From Fusibacter ferrireducens (GTDB taxonomy: Bacteria > Bacillota > Clostridia > Peptostreptococcales > Acidaminobacteraceae): 64,000 nucleotides of DNA. The stretch's first letter is position 1, and every line of letters begins with the position of its first letter. A program made the translations under genes and the position numbers. Below the pieces are notes generated by a model, which did not search any database, was not told the DNA's origin, and saw only the letters and a program-made list of their open reading frames with translations. Positions 1-7,550 of the stretch are shown here, in pieces. The stretch lies in NCBI RefSeq assembly GCF_015352425.1, contig NZ_JADKNH010000010.1:156131-220130 (forward strand). The letters are read 5' to 3'.

Positions 1-1
1 C

Positions 2-94
2 CTTAGAGAAGCCGGCGAACTTTTGAACATTAATGCTTCAACAATCAGTCGAAAAATTAAGCAATATGGCATTGAATATTCTAAAAGTCGCTAA
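2..94 (+). CDS. C-terminal end of a sigma-54-type activator (Fis-like HTH), partial
   Basis: Only the last 30 codons are inside the window; the gene enters from the left edge and stops at TAA 92-94. The translated tail contains a helix-turn-helix of the kind that ends PAS/AAA sigma-54 activators (LLNINASTISRKIKQYGI). It closely resembles the tail of the complete activator at 37547-38980 (LDVSSSTIVRKIQKYNL). The nearby divergent operons carry sigma-54 promoters, so this is probably their regulator. That assignment is inference from position and from the short HTH; the AAA domain is not visible here. Confidence 0.6.
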   Translation, partial: LREAGELLNINASTISRKIKQYGIEYSKSR

Positions 95-117
95 ACATTA
101 AGCCAACCCTCAGATTG

Positions 118-423
118 CAACAACATTTGAGCCACCCTTTGGTGCCTCAAACCGATTTTCGCTGACGCTGTTTGAGGTTGAACATCCCTCAGCACAGCTT
201 TCGGCTCAAAGCTTACATACAACAACATTTGAACCATCTTTCGATGCCTCAAACCGATTTTCGCTGACGCTGTTTGAGGTTGAACATCCCTCAGCACAGC
301 TTTCGGCTCAAATCTTGCATACAACAACATTTGAACCATCTTTCGATGCCTCAAACCGATTTTCGCTAACGCTGTTTGAGGTTGAACATCCCTCAGCACA
401 GCTTTCGGCTCAAATCTTGTTGT
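118..423. repeat. Three tandem copies of a 102-bp palindromic repeat
   Basis: Three copies start at 118, 220 and 322 with an exact 102-bp period. Each unit opens with a CAACAACATTTGA(G/A)CC-like end and closes with GGCTCAAA(T/G)CTT-like sequence, so the ends are inverted repeats. Inside each is a hairpin with arms CCTCAAAC and GTTTGAGG. Single further copies lie at 11012-11101 and 19057-19150 in the same orientation. This array sits between the convergent ends of the truncated activator gene and the alcohol dehydrogenase gene, where it could act as a bidirectional terminator or be a MITE/REP-like element. Confidence 0.85.
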
Positions 424-477
424 TTTAATAAAGGGCAGTATTGATTTTACAATACTGTCCTTTATTATTTATTTCTT

Positions 478-1638
478 TTAAGGGGTTTCAACCTTAGTTA
501 TAGCTGTGAATATAGTTGCTGAATCTTCTGGATAAATGGGCTCCAACCCATTCCCCACGTATTTAGTATCATTAGAATACACAAGATCTATTAGTTTATC
601 GATATCAACGTTGCCATTAAAGTAGTTTTTAAATTGTATAGGTGCACCCAATTGCTCAAAGAAAATCTGCATTTTTCGGATGCCACTTTGAATGTCATCT
701 GTATTAAAAACGCGCTCAAAGAAACATTTAAAACGCAATTCGTGCTTATGACTTACATGCTGACACCAAGCTGGCATTACTAGCGCTAATGCACCTCCAT
801 GTGGAATATTGTAAGCCACAGTTAAGGCATGCGCTAGCTGATGACAGGCAAAATCACCACCTGGACCAAGCATATTGCTATGTGCTACTGTGGCAGACCA
901 CATCATTTCATCTCTAAAACTTTTATCCTCGGGATTTTCAATAAACTGATTACCTATGTTTACCAAATTGATCATAGTTGCTTCACAAAGCGCATCCCAC
1001 AGTTTACAATCTCGAGTTAAGTCAAAATATCGTTCAAAACAATGCGAAAAAATATCGACAATGGCAATTGCGGTTTGATAGCGAGGCAGTGAATAGGTGA
1101 GTTCAGGATTTAATATAGAGAGTTTTGGTATGAGCAATTCATTTGAAATAGCCACTTTTTTCTTTAGAGTATAATTGGAGATTACAGCTGTGCCATTTGC
1201 TTCGCTGCCTGCTGCAGGCAATGTCACAATTGTTGCAATATTAAGAGCATCCTTGGATATAAACTCTGGTCTGTTCAAATTTTCCCATAGATCTCCTTCG
1301 ATATTTTTGCCGATGCTAATGATCTTTGCAGAATCAATAACACTACCGCCACCAATGGCAAGTATTGTATCGATATTCTCCTCTCGGCACTTTTGAATCC
1401 CAGTGTTGCACAATTCAACTGAAGGATTGGATTGAACTCCACCTAAGCAACTAAATCTAATGCCTTCACTTTCTAACGATTTGGTTACCTCGTCTAACAA
1501 CCCATTTAACACGATGCGTGTGCTTCCATAATGTATCAGTACATGCTTTGCAAAGGGCTTCAAATAGTTTCCAATTGTTTTATGCTTTTCTTTGCCAAAT
1601 ATGATCTTTGTGGGCATTGAATATTGAAATGCTTTCAT
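478..1638 (-). CDS. Iron-containing alcohol dehydrogenase (butanol dehydrogenase-like)
   Basis: A 386-residue group III alcohol dehydrogenase, which would reduce an aldehyde or oxidise an alcohol with NAD(P)H in the cytoplasm. The N-terminus has the family pattern PTKIIFGK, the cofactor-binding GGGSVIDSAK lies near residue 100, and the metal-binding region shows D/H in IVDIFSHCF, H in CHQLAHAL and H in IPHGGAL. It follows the BKACE gene by about 45 bases on the same strand and probably shares its sigma-54 promoter. I start at ATG 1638 because the family begins there; an ATG three codons upstream (1647) is also open and neither has a strong ribosome binding site. The substrate is not known; a product of the BKACE reaction is a reasonable guess. 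Confidence 0.88.
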   Translation of the reverse strand: MKAFQYSMPTKIIFGKEKHKTIGNYLKPFAKHVLIHYGSTRIVLNGLLDEVTKSLESEGIRFSCLGGVQSNPSVELCNTGIQKCREENIDTILAIGGGSVIDSAKIISIGKNIEGDLWENLNRPEFISKDALNIATIVTLPAAGSEANGTAVISNYTLKKKVAISNELLIPKLSILNPELTYSLPRYQTAIAIVDIFSHCFERYFDLTRDCKLWDALCEATMINLVNIGNQFIENPEDKSFRDEMMWSATVAHSNMLGPGGDFACHQLAHALTVAYNIPHGGALALVMPAWCQHVSHKHELRFKCFFERVFNTDDIQSGIRKMQIFFEQLGAPIQFKNYFNGNVDIDKLIDLVYSNDTKYVGNGLEPIYPEDSATIFTAITKVETP

Positions 1639-1682
1639 AATCACCATTCTTTCATTACTTCATCTAGATATATGGACTGCCT

Positions 1683-2531
1683 CTATTTTAGACCTAATAT
1701 CTCTCGAGCTTCATCAGGTGTTGCCAATTGTTTATTTGCAAGCTTTGCCAAATCAGCAATACGCGTTACGAATTGAGCATTGGATTTAGCAAGTTCGCCT
1801 TTATTAAAGTAGACATTATCTTCAAACCCTGTTCTGATATTACCACCTAATGACAGTGCCGCAAGTGTGATTTCCATAGCCCCTTTCCCAATACCAAATG
1901 TACCCCATGTGCAATTTTCAGGCAAGTGATTGACAACATATAAGAGACTCTCTACATTAGCCTCAAGGCCTCCTGGTGCACCCAAACAAATTTGAAAGTG
2001 CAACGGCGCTTTTAAAATGCCTTTTTTGAGATAGTATAGTGCCGTATTTAACATACCCATATCAAAAACCTCAATTTCTGGTTTAACCCCTACTGCTTGC
2101 ATCTTCAAGCCTAATTTTTCTAAAAATTGCGGCTCGTTTACAAAGACACTTGAATGCAACCAATTCATTGTACCCGCATCAAAAGAAGCTAATTCTGGTC
2201 TAAGATTTACAAAAGGCATCATCCTCTCTTCATCGGTAACATTGGGTGCGCCAGATGTGGTTAGATTCAATATTATAGGGCACATTGCCTCACGAACTAA
2301 ATTAACCGTCTCTGTGAATTTATCTATGTTCATGGTTGGGTTATCCTGATCATCTCTCACATGTATATGCGCTACAGCCGCCCCTGCTTTGTAACATTCG
2401 ATGATTGAATCTGCAAGTTCTCTGGGTTGCGTTGGTAAATTTGGATTATCAGCCTTTGTTGGTACTGCACCGCATACAGCCGCAGTGACAATGACTTTAT
2501 CTTTTGCATTTGCTCTTCTTGTTTCAAACAT
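1683..2531 (-). CDS. BKACE-family beta-keto acid cleavage enzyme (DUF849)
   Basis: A 282-residue TIM-barrel enzyme of the 3-keto-5-aminohexanoate cleavage family. The family condenses a beta-keto acid with acetyl-CoA and releases acetoacetate and a new acyl-CoA, using one zinc ion. The zinc histidines are visible as H55 and H57 in AHIHVRD, and the conserved Glu-Asp pair in GFEDNVYF near residue 240. The ribosome binding site AAAGGAGG lies 11 bases before ATG 2531. It is first in a minus-strand operon with the alcohol dehydrogenase, 40 bases from a sigma-54 promoter. A paralogue with the same motifs is at 44425-45285. The keto acid used cannot be told from sequence; lysine-fermentation partners (kamDE, kdd) are absent here. 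Confidence 0.9.
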   Translation of the reverse strand: MFETRRANAKDKVIVTAAVCGAVPTKADNPNLPTQPRELADSIIECYKAGAAVAHIHVRDDQDNPTMNIDKFTETVNLVREAMCPIILNLTTSGAPNVTDEERMMPFVNLRPELASFDAGTMNWLHSSVFVNEPQFLEKLGLKMQAVGVKPEIEVFDMGMLNTALYYLKKGILKAPLHFQICLGAPGGLEANVESLLYVVNHLPENCTWGTFGIGKGAMEITLAALSLGGNIRTGFEDNVYFNKGELAKSNAQFVTRIADLAKLANKQLATPDEAREILGLK

Positions 2532-2569
2532 ATTTTATATTGCCTCCTTTTAGTATACTCATATCATTT

Positions 2570-2586
2570 CGCAAAATACATGCCAA
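2570..2586 (-). promoter_or_regulatory. Sigma-54 promoter of the BKACE/alcohol dehydrogenase operon
   Basis: Read on the minus strand the sequence is TTGGCATGTATTTTGCG. GG and GC are exactly 12 bases apart, as in the TGGCAC-N5-TTGC consensus, with two deviations. The -12 element lies 40 bases from ATG 2531. Confidence 0.72.
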
Positions 2587-2656
2587 AATTTATTCGTTTA
2601 GATATCACTATATTGCTTTGTTCATCAAGTTCCATGTACCGAAATCATTTCATTTT

Positions 2657-2674
2657 TGTTGCGTATGCGCAACA
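2657..2674. promoter_or_regulatory. Candidate activator site between divergent sigma-54 promoters
   Basis: An 18-bp palindrome, TGTTGCG-TATG-CGCAACA, has perfect 7-bp arms. It lies about 70-90 bp upstream of the minus-strand sigma-54 element and about 95 bp upstream of the plus-strand one, nearly midway, as expected for a shared upstream activating site. A similar 7-4-7 palindrome is at 42671-42688 in the other regulon. Confidence 0.55.
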
Positions 2675-2693
2675 TTGTTTCGTCAATGCATCA

Positions 2694-2707
2694 TTTTGAT
2701 ATCAAAA
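2694..2707. promoter_or_regulatory. 14-bp perfect palindrome, possible second operator
   Basis: TTTTGATATCAAAA is a perfect palindrome between the central candidate activator site and the plus-strand sigma-54 promoter. It could be an extra activator or IHF-like site, or chance in AT-rich DNA. Confidence 0.3.
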
Positions 2708-2766
2708 AAATCTTTCTCCCTCAAAGAAAAGTTCTAATTTCAACACATATATCCAAACCTCTATTT

Positions 2767-2782
2767 CGGCACGATAATTGCA
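2767..2782 (+). promoter_or_regulatory. Sigma-54 promoter of the DUF362/MFS/thiolase operon
   Basis: CGGCACGATAATTGCA matches the sigma-54 consensus TGGCACG-N4-TTGCW at all but the first base. GG at 2768 and GC at 2780 have the required 12-base offset. It lies 48 bases before the ATG at 2830. Its presence inside the longer upstream open frame supports the later start. Confidence 0.78.
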
Positions 2783-2829
2783 ATATAGTATGGCATGTTC
2801 CAAAACACATTTTGAAAGGAGATTATAAC

Positions 2830-4095
2830 ATGACTAAATCAATAGTCGCTATTGCCAAAGATCCAGATATTCAAGTTATGGTGGATCAAGTACTCAACGA
2901 GCTAGGTGGCGCTAACACACTGATCCGAAAAAATTCAACTGTAATCTTAAAACCCAATGCGGGCCATTTAGGGGCACCCGGTACAAGCATCAATACGAAT
3001 CACAATTTCTTACGAGCTGTTATTCGTGCTGTTAAAGCAGCAGGTGCAAAACGCATTGTAGTTGGAGAGGCAGCTGCAATTGGGTGTAATACGATGGAAT
3101 GTTTTGAATCTGCGGGACATGCACAAGTTGCAAGAGAAGAAGGCGTGGAATTATATGACATCAAATCTGATCCAGATTTAATCAAAGTACAAATCAGAGA
3201 TGCAAGATCAGAGATTAAACATGTGATGCTCCCAAGACTTTTATTGGAAGCTGAACACATCATAAACTTACCTGTATTTAAATCCCATGCAAGTATGGTT
3301 TTCAGTTGTGCACTTAAAAATATTAAAGGCGTTGTACAAGACAAAGTGCATTATGAAATGCATAGAACGAACTTAGCAATGGCAATGATGGATATTTGGG
3401 CAGTTGTAAAAGCAGACTTAACCATTGCAGACCTCATTTATCCCGCTGAAGGTTTTGGACCTCATTCAGCAGTACCTTTGGATTTTGGATGTGTTGTTGC
3501 CAGCAAAGACCCTGTTGCATTAGATGCCACAGCATGCCGTATGGTAGGTTTAGATATATCCATGGTTGATTACTTTGAAGCCGCAAGAGAGCGTGGTCTT
3601 GGCACAAGTGATGAAAATAATATCATCATAAAAGGCAAAACAATAGATGAAGTTTATAAAAAAATGTGGTTACCATACCTTGAAAAATTTGACACTTGGC
3701 CAGAATACAACATCATGCATGAAAATTCATGTTCTTCTTGTCAATCGCTGGTTGCTTTTACTATGGAAAAATTAAAGGCACTTGGTGAATATGATAAAAA
3801 TCAAGATGCTGTTATCGTATTAGGCGCTAAGAAAGAAATTCCTGAAGATATACCACCAGAAAAATTGATCTTATGCGGTAACTGTACTGCAAAATATCGT
3901 AATCGTGGTGTTGCTGTACACGGTTGTCCACCCTCTGAGCCTCATATTGCATGGGCTATTATCGATCGTATGGATCAAACAGAAATTGGACCTGGATTTA
4001 GAGAACGTATGGCTGCTGAAGAACCTATTTGGAATGCCTATATTGATAAAATTGTTGAAGAAAAGCGCAAAACAACTCCATCTAAGGACAAATAG
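2830..4095 (+). CDS. DUF362 domain protein with C-terminal cysteine motifs
   Basis: A 421-residue protein of the DUF362 family, whose biochemical role is not established. The DUF362 region covers roughly residues 1-280. The C-terminal part has paired cysteines (NSCSSCQS and LCGNCTAKY followed by HGCPP), which suggest a metal or Fe-S site. The start is set by AAAGGAG at 2815-2821, eight bases before ATG 2830; the frame is open further upstream but overlaps the sigma-54 promoter. It heads an operon with an OFA-type carrier and a thiolase and is divergent from BKACE, so it probably belongs to the same degradation route. I do not assign a reaction. Confidence 0.82.
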   Translation: MTKSIVAIAKDPDIQVMVDQVLNELGGANTLIRKNSTVILKPNAGHLGAPGTSINTNHNFLRAVIRAVKAAGAKRIVVGEAAAIGCNTMECFESAGHAQVAREEGVELYDIKSDPDLIKVQIRDARSEIKHVMLPRLLLEAEHIINLPVFKSHASMVFSCALKNIKGVVQDKVHYEMHRTNLAMAMMDIWAVVKADLTIADLIYPAEGFGPHSAVPLDFGCVVASKDPVALDATACRMVGLDISMVDYFEAARERGLGTSDENNIIIKGKTIDEVYKKMWLPYLEKFDTWPEYNIMHENSCSSCQSLVAFTMEKLKALGEYDKNQDAVIVLGAKKEIPEDIPPEKLILCGNCTAKYRNRGVAVHGCPPSEPHIAWAIIDRMDQTEIGPGFRERMAAEEPIWNAYIDKIVEEKRKTTPSKDK

Positions 4096-4329
4096 TTAAA
4101 ATTGAGTTGTTTCTATTTCCTTTTTTAAAAAATTGACACTTTTAATTTAAGACCTGAAGTAATAAAATATAAGTCTACTAATACTATTAAAAAGATAAAT
4201 ACTAGTGTACTAATTTTGATTTTTTATGTCATAAATTTGACAAGGTTAATCTGTTATGGAAATTCAATTTTGGTTTATTCATTTTTTATAGTATATAGCG
4301 ATATATGATTATAGGGAGAGGTACTTATT

Positions 4330-5658
4330 ATGGGATTTGAAAATGAAAATATAGCACAGGTTAGAGTTGAAAAAGTGAAATTGCAAAGTGAAAATACAAA
4401 TTTAAAATTTGGAAAAGCGGGTTGGGGGATTATTTTATACTGCATGGCAATGTTCTTTTTTCTCATTGGATTTTCGATCGATGGATTGAATATTGTTGCG
4501 CCGGCTTTTGCTGCTGCTCATAATCTTGAATACTCAAGCGTTCTGGGCATGGCAACTTACGCTGGTTTTGCCGGCTTATTTGGCTACTATATCTTAGGCC
4601 GTATCAACGTTAGCTTGGGCCCTAGAATCACTTCTGGTATCTGCTTGATTGGCTCTGGCTTATCCTATATATTCTATGGTAGAGCACAGACATTATTCCA
4701 ATATGCTGTTGGTCTCGTTCTAGTTGTAAGTTTTATTAATGGTGCAAGTTATATTGCCGGTGGTTCACTTGTGGCACAATGGTTTCCCAAGAAAAAAGGA
4801 CTAGTAAATGGTTTAACCACTATGGGCCATAACATGGGTTCTGCTTTTTATGTGCCACTTATTGCGCTTTTAATCGGTAAATTCGGCTTAGAAAATGGTA
4901 CAACGATCACAGCAGTTGTTGCTATGATTCTCGGCGTAATTGGTTTATTAATGATTCGAGATACACCTGCTGAGAGAGGACAATATCCTGATAACGTCTC
5001 AAAAGAAGTTTACGAAACTGAATATTTCACAGAAAACGTTGATGAAAAAACGATCTGGACAGTTCCAAAATTATTAAAGACAAAAGAAACGTGGATGGTT
5101 GCTCTCGTTATTGGGATAAATCAGCTAGTTACAACAGGTGTTATGAGTCAAATGGTCATCCGAAATATCGGTCTTGGATTTACGCAAAGTAAAGCAATCG
5201 GCTTAATGACAGTTTGTGCTGTAATTGGTGTCGGTGGTAGCTATATGTACGGATGGTTAGATCAAAAGTTTGGCGTCAAAAAAGCAATTATCATTTTCTT
5301 ATTGTGGTATTCTGCAGCACTTGGTCTCAACATTACAGAGAACATTACATTGGTTTATGTCTCAGTTCTTATGGTTGGTATCTCAATTGGTGGCGCTGCT
5401 AACTTTATTATCTCTTTACCTGCATCCGTTTTTGGAAGACATGGCTTTGCAAAAGCAAATTCTGTTGTCTTTCCAATTATGAGCGCAATATTATTTTCAA
5501 ATTATGTTATCAATGCACAAGCTATTAAAATTACGGGTAGCTTACGAGGTGCTTATGTTGTATTCTTATGCTTTCTACTGATCAATATCTTTTTCGTGAG
5601 TTTAATTGACGTTAGAAAATATAATAAAGATTACAAAGTTGAAGATGAAGTCATTTAA
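4330..5658 (+). CDS. MFS transporter, oxalate/formate antiporter (OFA) type
   Basis: A 442-residue membrane protein with about 12 predicted transmembrane segments and a hydrophilic N-terminal extension of about 30 residues. The topology and motifs match the OFA subfamily of the major facilitator superfamily, which exchanges or imports small carboxylates: an aspartate-containing second half of TM1 (SIDGLNIVAPAFA) and the cytoplasmic-loop pattern WFPKKKGLVNGL. GGGAGAGG lies 8 bases before ATG 4330. It is separated from the DUF362 gene by 234 bases with no clear terminator and is followed closely by the thiolase gene. The likely role is uptake of the acid degraded by the operon; the substrate is unknown. 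Confidence 0.85.
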   Translation: MGFENENIAQVRVEKVKLQSENTNLKFGKAGWGIILYCMAMFFFLIGFSIDGLNIVAPAFAAAHNLEYSSVLGMATYAGFAGLFGYYILGRINVSLGPRITSGICLIGSGLSYIFYGRAQTLFQYAVGLVLVVSFINGASYIAGGSLVAQWFPKKKGLVNGLTTMGHNMGSAFYVPLIALLIGKFGLENGTTITAVVAMILGVIGLLMIRDTPAERGQYPDNVSKEVYETEYFTENVDEKTIWTVPKLLKTKETWMVALVIGINQLVTTGVMSQMVIRNIGLGFTQSKAIGLMTVCAVIGVGGSYMYGWLDQKFGVKKAIIIFLLWYSAALGLNITENITLVYVSVLMVGISIGGAANFIISLPASVFGRHGFAKANSVVFPIMSAILFSNYVINAQAIKITGSLRGAYVVFLCFLLINIFFVSLIDVRKYNKDYKVEDEVI

Positions 5659-5727
5659 AAAACTAACTTATAGCAGAAGGTCTGTCCATTGTGCAGACCT
5701 TCTATTATAATGTGGGAGGTACAAAAT

Positions 5728-6906
5728 ATGAATAATGTCGTAATTGTTTCTGCCTGCAGAACACCCATTGGAAAACTTGGTGGACAATTTAAAAATTGCA
5801 CTGCGCTTGATTTGTCGATTCCAATAATGCAAGCATTAGTTGAAAAGGCAAATTTAGATGCAACACTCATTGATGATGTCATTTGGGGATGCAATTATCA
5901 AAGGACTTACAAAGAAAATAATCTCGCAAGAGTAGCGGCTGTTAAGGCGGGCTTACCAGTCACAGTACCGGGGATTACAATCCATCGAAACTGCACCTCC
6001 TCAATGTCCTCTATTCAAATGGGCTATTATCAAATTAAATCTGGTGAAGCAAAATGTATTATGGCTGGTGGTGCTGACAGTATGAGTACGGCACCACATA
6101 TGGTCTTTGATAATCGCTTCGGCAAGAAATTTGGTCACAGTGAAATGAGAGATAGCATGTGGGATTCACTCACCAATCTTGGTGTTGGTCCTTCTATGGG
6201 GATAACCGCTGAGAACGTTGCTGAAAAATATGGTGTCTCTAGAGCAGAGCAAGATGAATATGCACTCTTAAGTCAACAGCGCGCTATAGCTGCAATAGAT
6301 CAAAATAAATTTGACGCCGAAATTATTCCTGTGACGGTCAAATCGCGTAAAGGCGATATCCTCGTCACTCAAGATGAATATCCAAAAAGAGAGGCTTCAC
6401 TCGAAAGTTTAAAGAAACTAAAAGCAACTTTTAAGGAAGAAGGCACTGTAACTGCTGGCAACGCTTCTGGCATGAATGATGCCGCTTCAGGGATTATCTT
6501 GATGGATGAAGCTCTAGCAAAATCACTTGGTCTTCCCATATTGGCAAGAATTGTATCTGTTGCTACAACTGGTGTAGAGCCTGAATATATGGGAATTGGC
6601 CCCATCAGCGCTTCACAACTTGCACTGAAAAAGGCCAACTTATCAATTGAAGATATTGATCTATTTGAAATAAATGAGGCTTTTGCATCACAATGTATTG
6701 CTTGTGAAAAAACACTTGGCATAGATCGTGACAAGCTCAATGTAAATGGTGGTGGGATCTCCCTCGGGCATCCTGTTGGTGCAACAGGCAGTAGAATTGT
6801 TATTACTCTACTATACGAAATGAAAAAAAGAAATAATCGTTATGGTTTAGCCTCATTATGTGCAGGCGGCGGTATGGGAACTGCTATCATATTAGAGAAT
6901 TTATAA
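5728..6906 (+). CDS. Acetyl-CoA C-acetyltransferase (thiolase)
   Basis: A 392-residue thiolase, which cleaves acetoacetyl-CoA to two acetyl-CoA or runs the reverse condensation. The nucleophile is C89 in HRNCTSSMSS; the usual NxxCxSG is changed to end in SS. The second half has NEAFA, the catalytic histidine in GGGISLGHPVGATG and the C-terminal cysteine in CAGGGMG. The start is ATG 5728, behind GGGAGG; the frame extends 13 codons further without a ribosome site. It is the last gene of the sigma-54 operon and fits with acetoacetate released by BKACE, although a CoA transferase needed to activate acetoacetate is not in this cluster. Confidence 0.92.
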   Translation: MNNVVIVSACRTPIGKLGGQFKNCTALDLSIPIMQALVEKANLDATLIDDVIWGCNYQRTYKENNLARVAAVKAGLPVTVPGITIHRNCTSSMSSIQMGYYQIKSGEAKCIMAGGADSMSTAPHMVFDNRFGKKFGHSEMRDSMWDSLTNLGVGPSMGITAENVAEKYGVSRAEQDEYALLSQQRAIAAIDQNKFDAEIIPVTVKSRKGDILVTQDEYPKREASLESLKKLKATFKEEGTVTAGNASGMNDAASGIILMDEALAKSLGLPILARIVSVATTGVEPEYMGIGPISASQLALKKANLSIEDIDLFEINEAFASQCIACEKTLGIDRDKLNVNGGGISLGHPVGATGSRIVITLLYEMKKRNNRYGLASLCAGGGMGTAIILENL

Positions 6907-6960
6907 ATTTTCAGTTTCAAATCGAGGGCTTATCAATCTATACCATTTACTTTATTTATA

Positions 6961-7018
6961 AAAAAAATAGGGGTGTTGCAAATCTAAGAATTAGACGAGC
7001 AACACCTCTATTTTTTAT
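6961..7018 (+). terminator. Rho-independent terminator behind the thiolase gene
   Basis: The stem GGGTGTTGC / GCAACACCT is flanked by A-rich sequence before it and T-rich sequence after it, so it could work in both directions. It lies between the thiolase gene and the convergent IS remnant. Confidence 0.8.
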
Positions 7019-7021
7019 AGA

Positions 7022-7501
7022 ATCTTTTCCTCTGATGCGTTTTTTTGCATTTTTACAGAGATAGGCATAGTTTTCTACACTCTCATAGCCTGCATCTGCA
7101 ACGATATTCTCTAAGTATTTTCCGATTTAAATCCACATGGCCTTCTCTTAGGAGTATTTCTACGAATTGTGTCAATAAATTGGACGAGAACTCCTCCATA
7201 TTTTTCTGAAACGATTGATGGTCGTGTAATCTGGTACTTTTGAGCCTTCCAGCGTAAAGAAGGCTCTTGTGTCATACTTACAAAATGCTTCTATTTTTCG
7301 GCTTGTCATAATGCCCTCACTGTAACAGAAGAGTATGATTTTTAATAGGTTAACTGGTTCAACCGATGGCTTTATACCCATTTTGGAGTAGGTGCTTAGT
7401 ATTGAACTTAAATTCATCTCCTCGATTAGATTGTACACCAACTGGACTTTGCTATCCTCATTTATATATGGTTCCACATCAAATTTCAGTTTTAGTGGCA
7501 T
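7022..7501 (-). pseudogene. IS1182-like transposase remnant
   Basis: The first 100 or so codons of an IS1182/DUF772-type transposase are intact from ATG 7501 (KVQLVYNLIEEMNLSSIL, then SEGIMTSRKIEAFCKYDTRAF and VPDYTTINRFRK). The frame then leaves the family near 7172. A piece of the later catalytic region reappears at about 7022-7120 (ENIVADAGYESVENYAYLCK). The middle and end of the gene, including most of the DDE domain, are missing. It is an internally deleted, non-functional copy next to the terminator of the thiolase operon. Confidence 0.75.
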
Positions 7502-7550
7502 TGTGTGGTTACAGATTTATTGGCTAAATTTCAATGTAAATTTTCTGTTT

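Noticed and set aside
91..399. Minus-strand open frame of 102 residues with three 34-residue repeats
   Set aside because: It is created by the 102-bp tandem repeat, a multiple of three. There is no ribosome site, and the same DNA repeat occurs singly elsewhere without an open frame.
2656..2829. Upstream extension of the DUF362 reading frame
   Set aside because: It covers the sigma-54 promoter and the palindromes; a strong ribosome site is in front of ATG 2830.
3000..3344. Minus-strand open frame inside the DUF362 gene
   Set aside because: A shadow of the real gene; no ribosome site or family resemblance.
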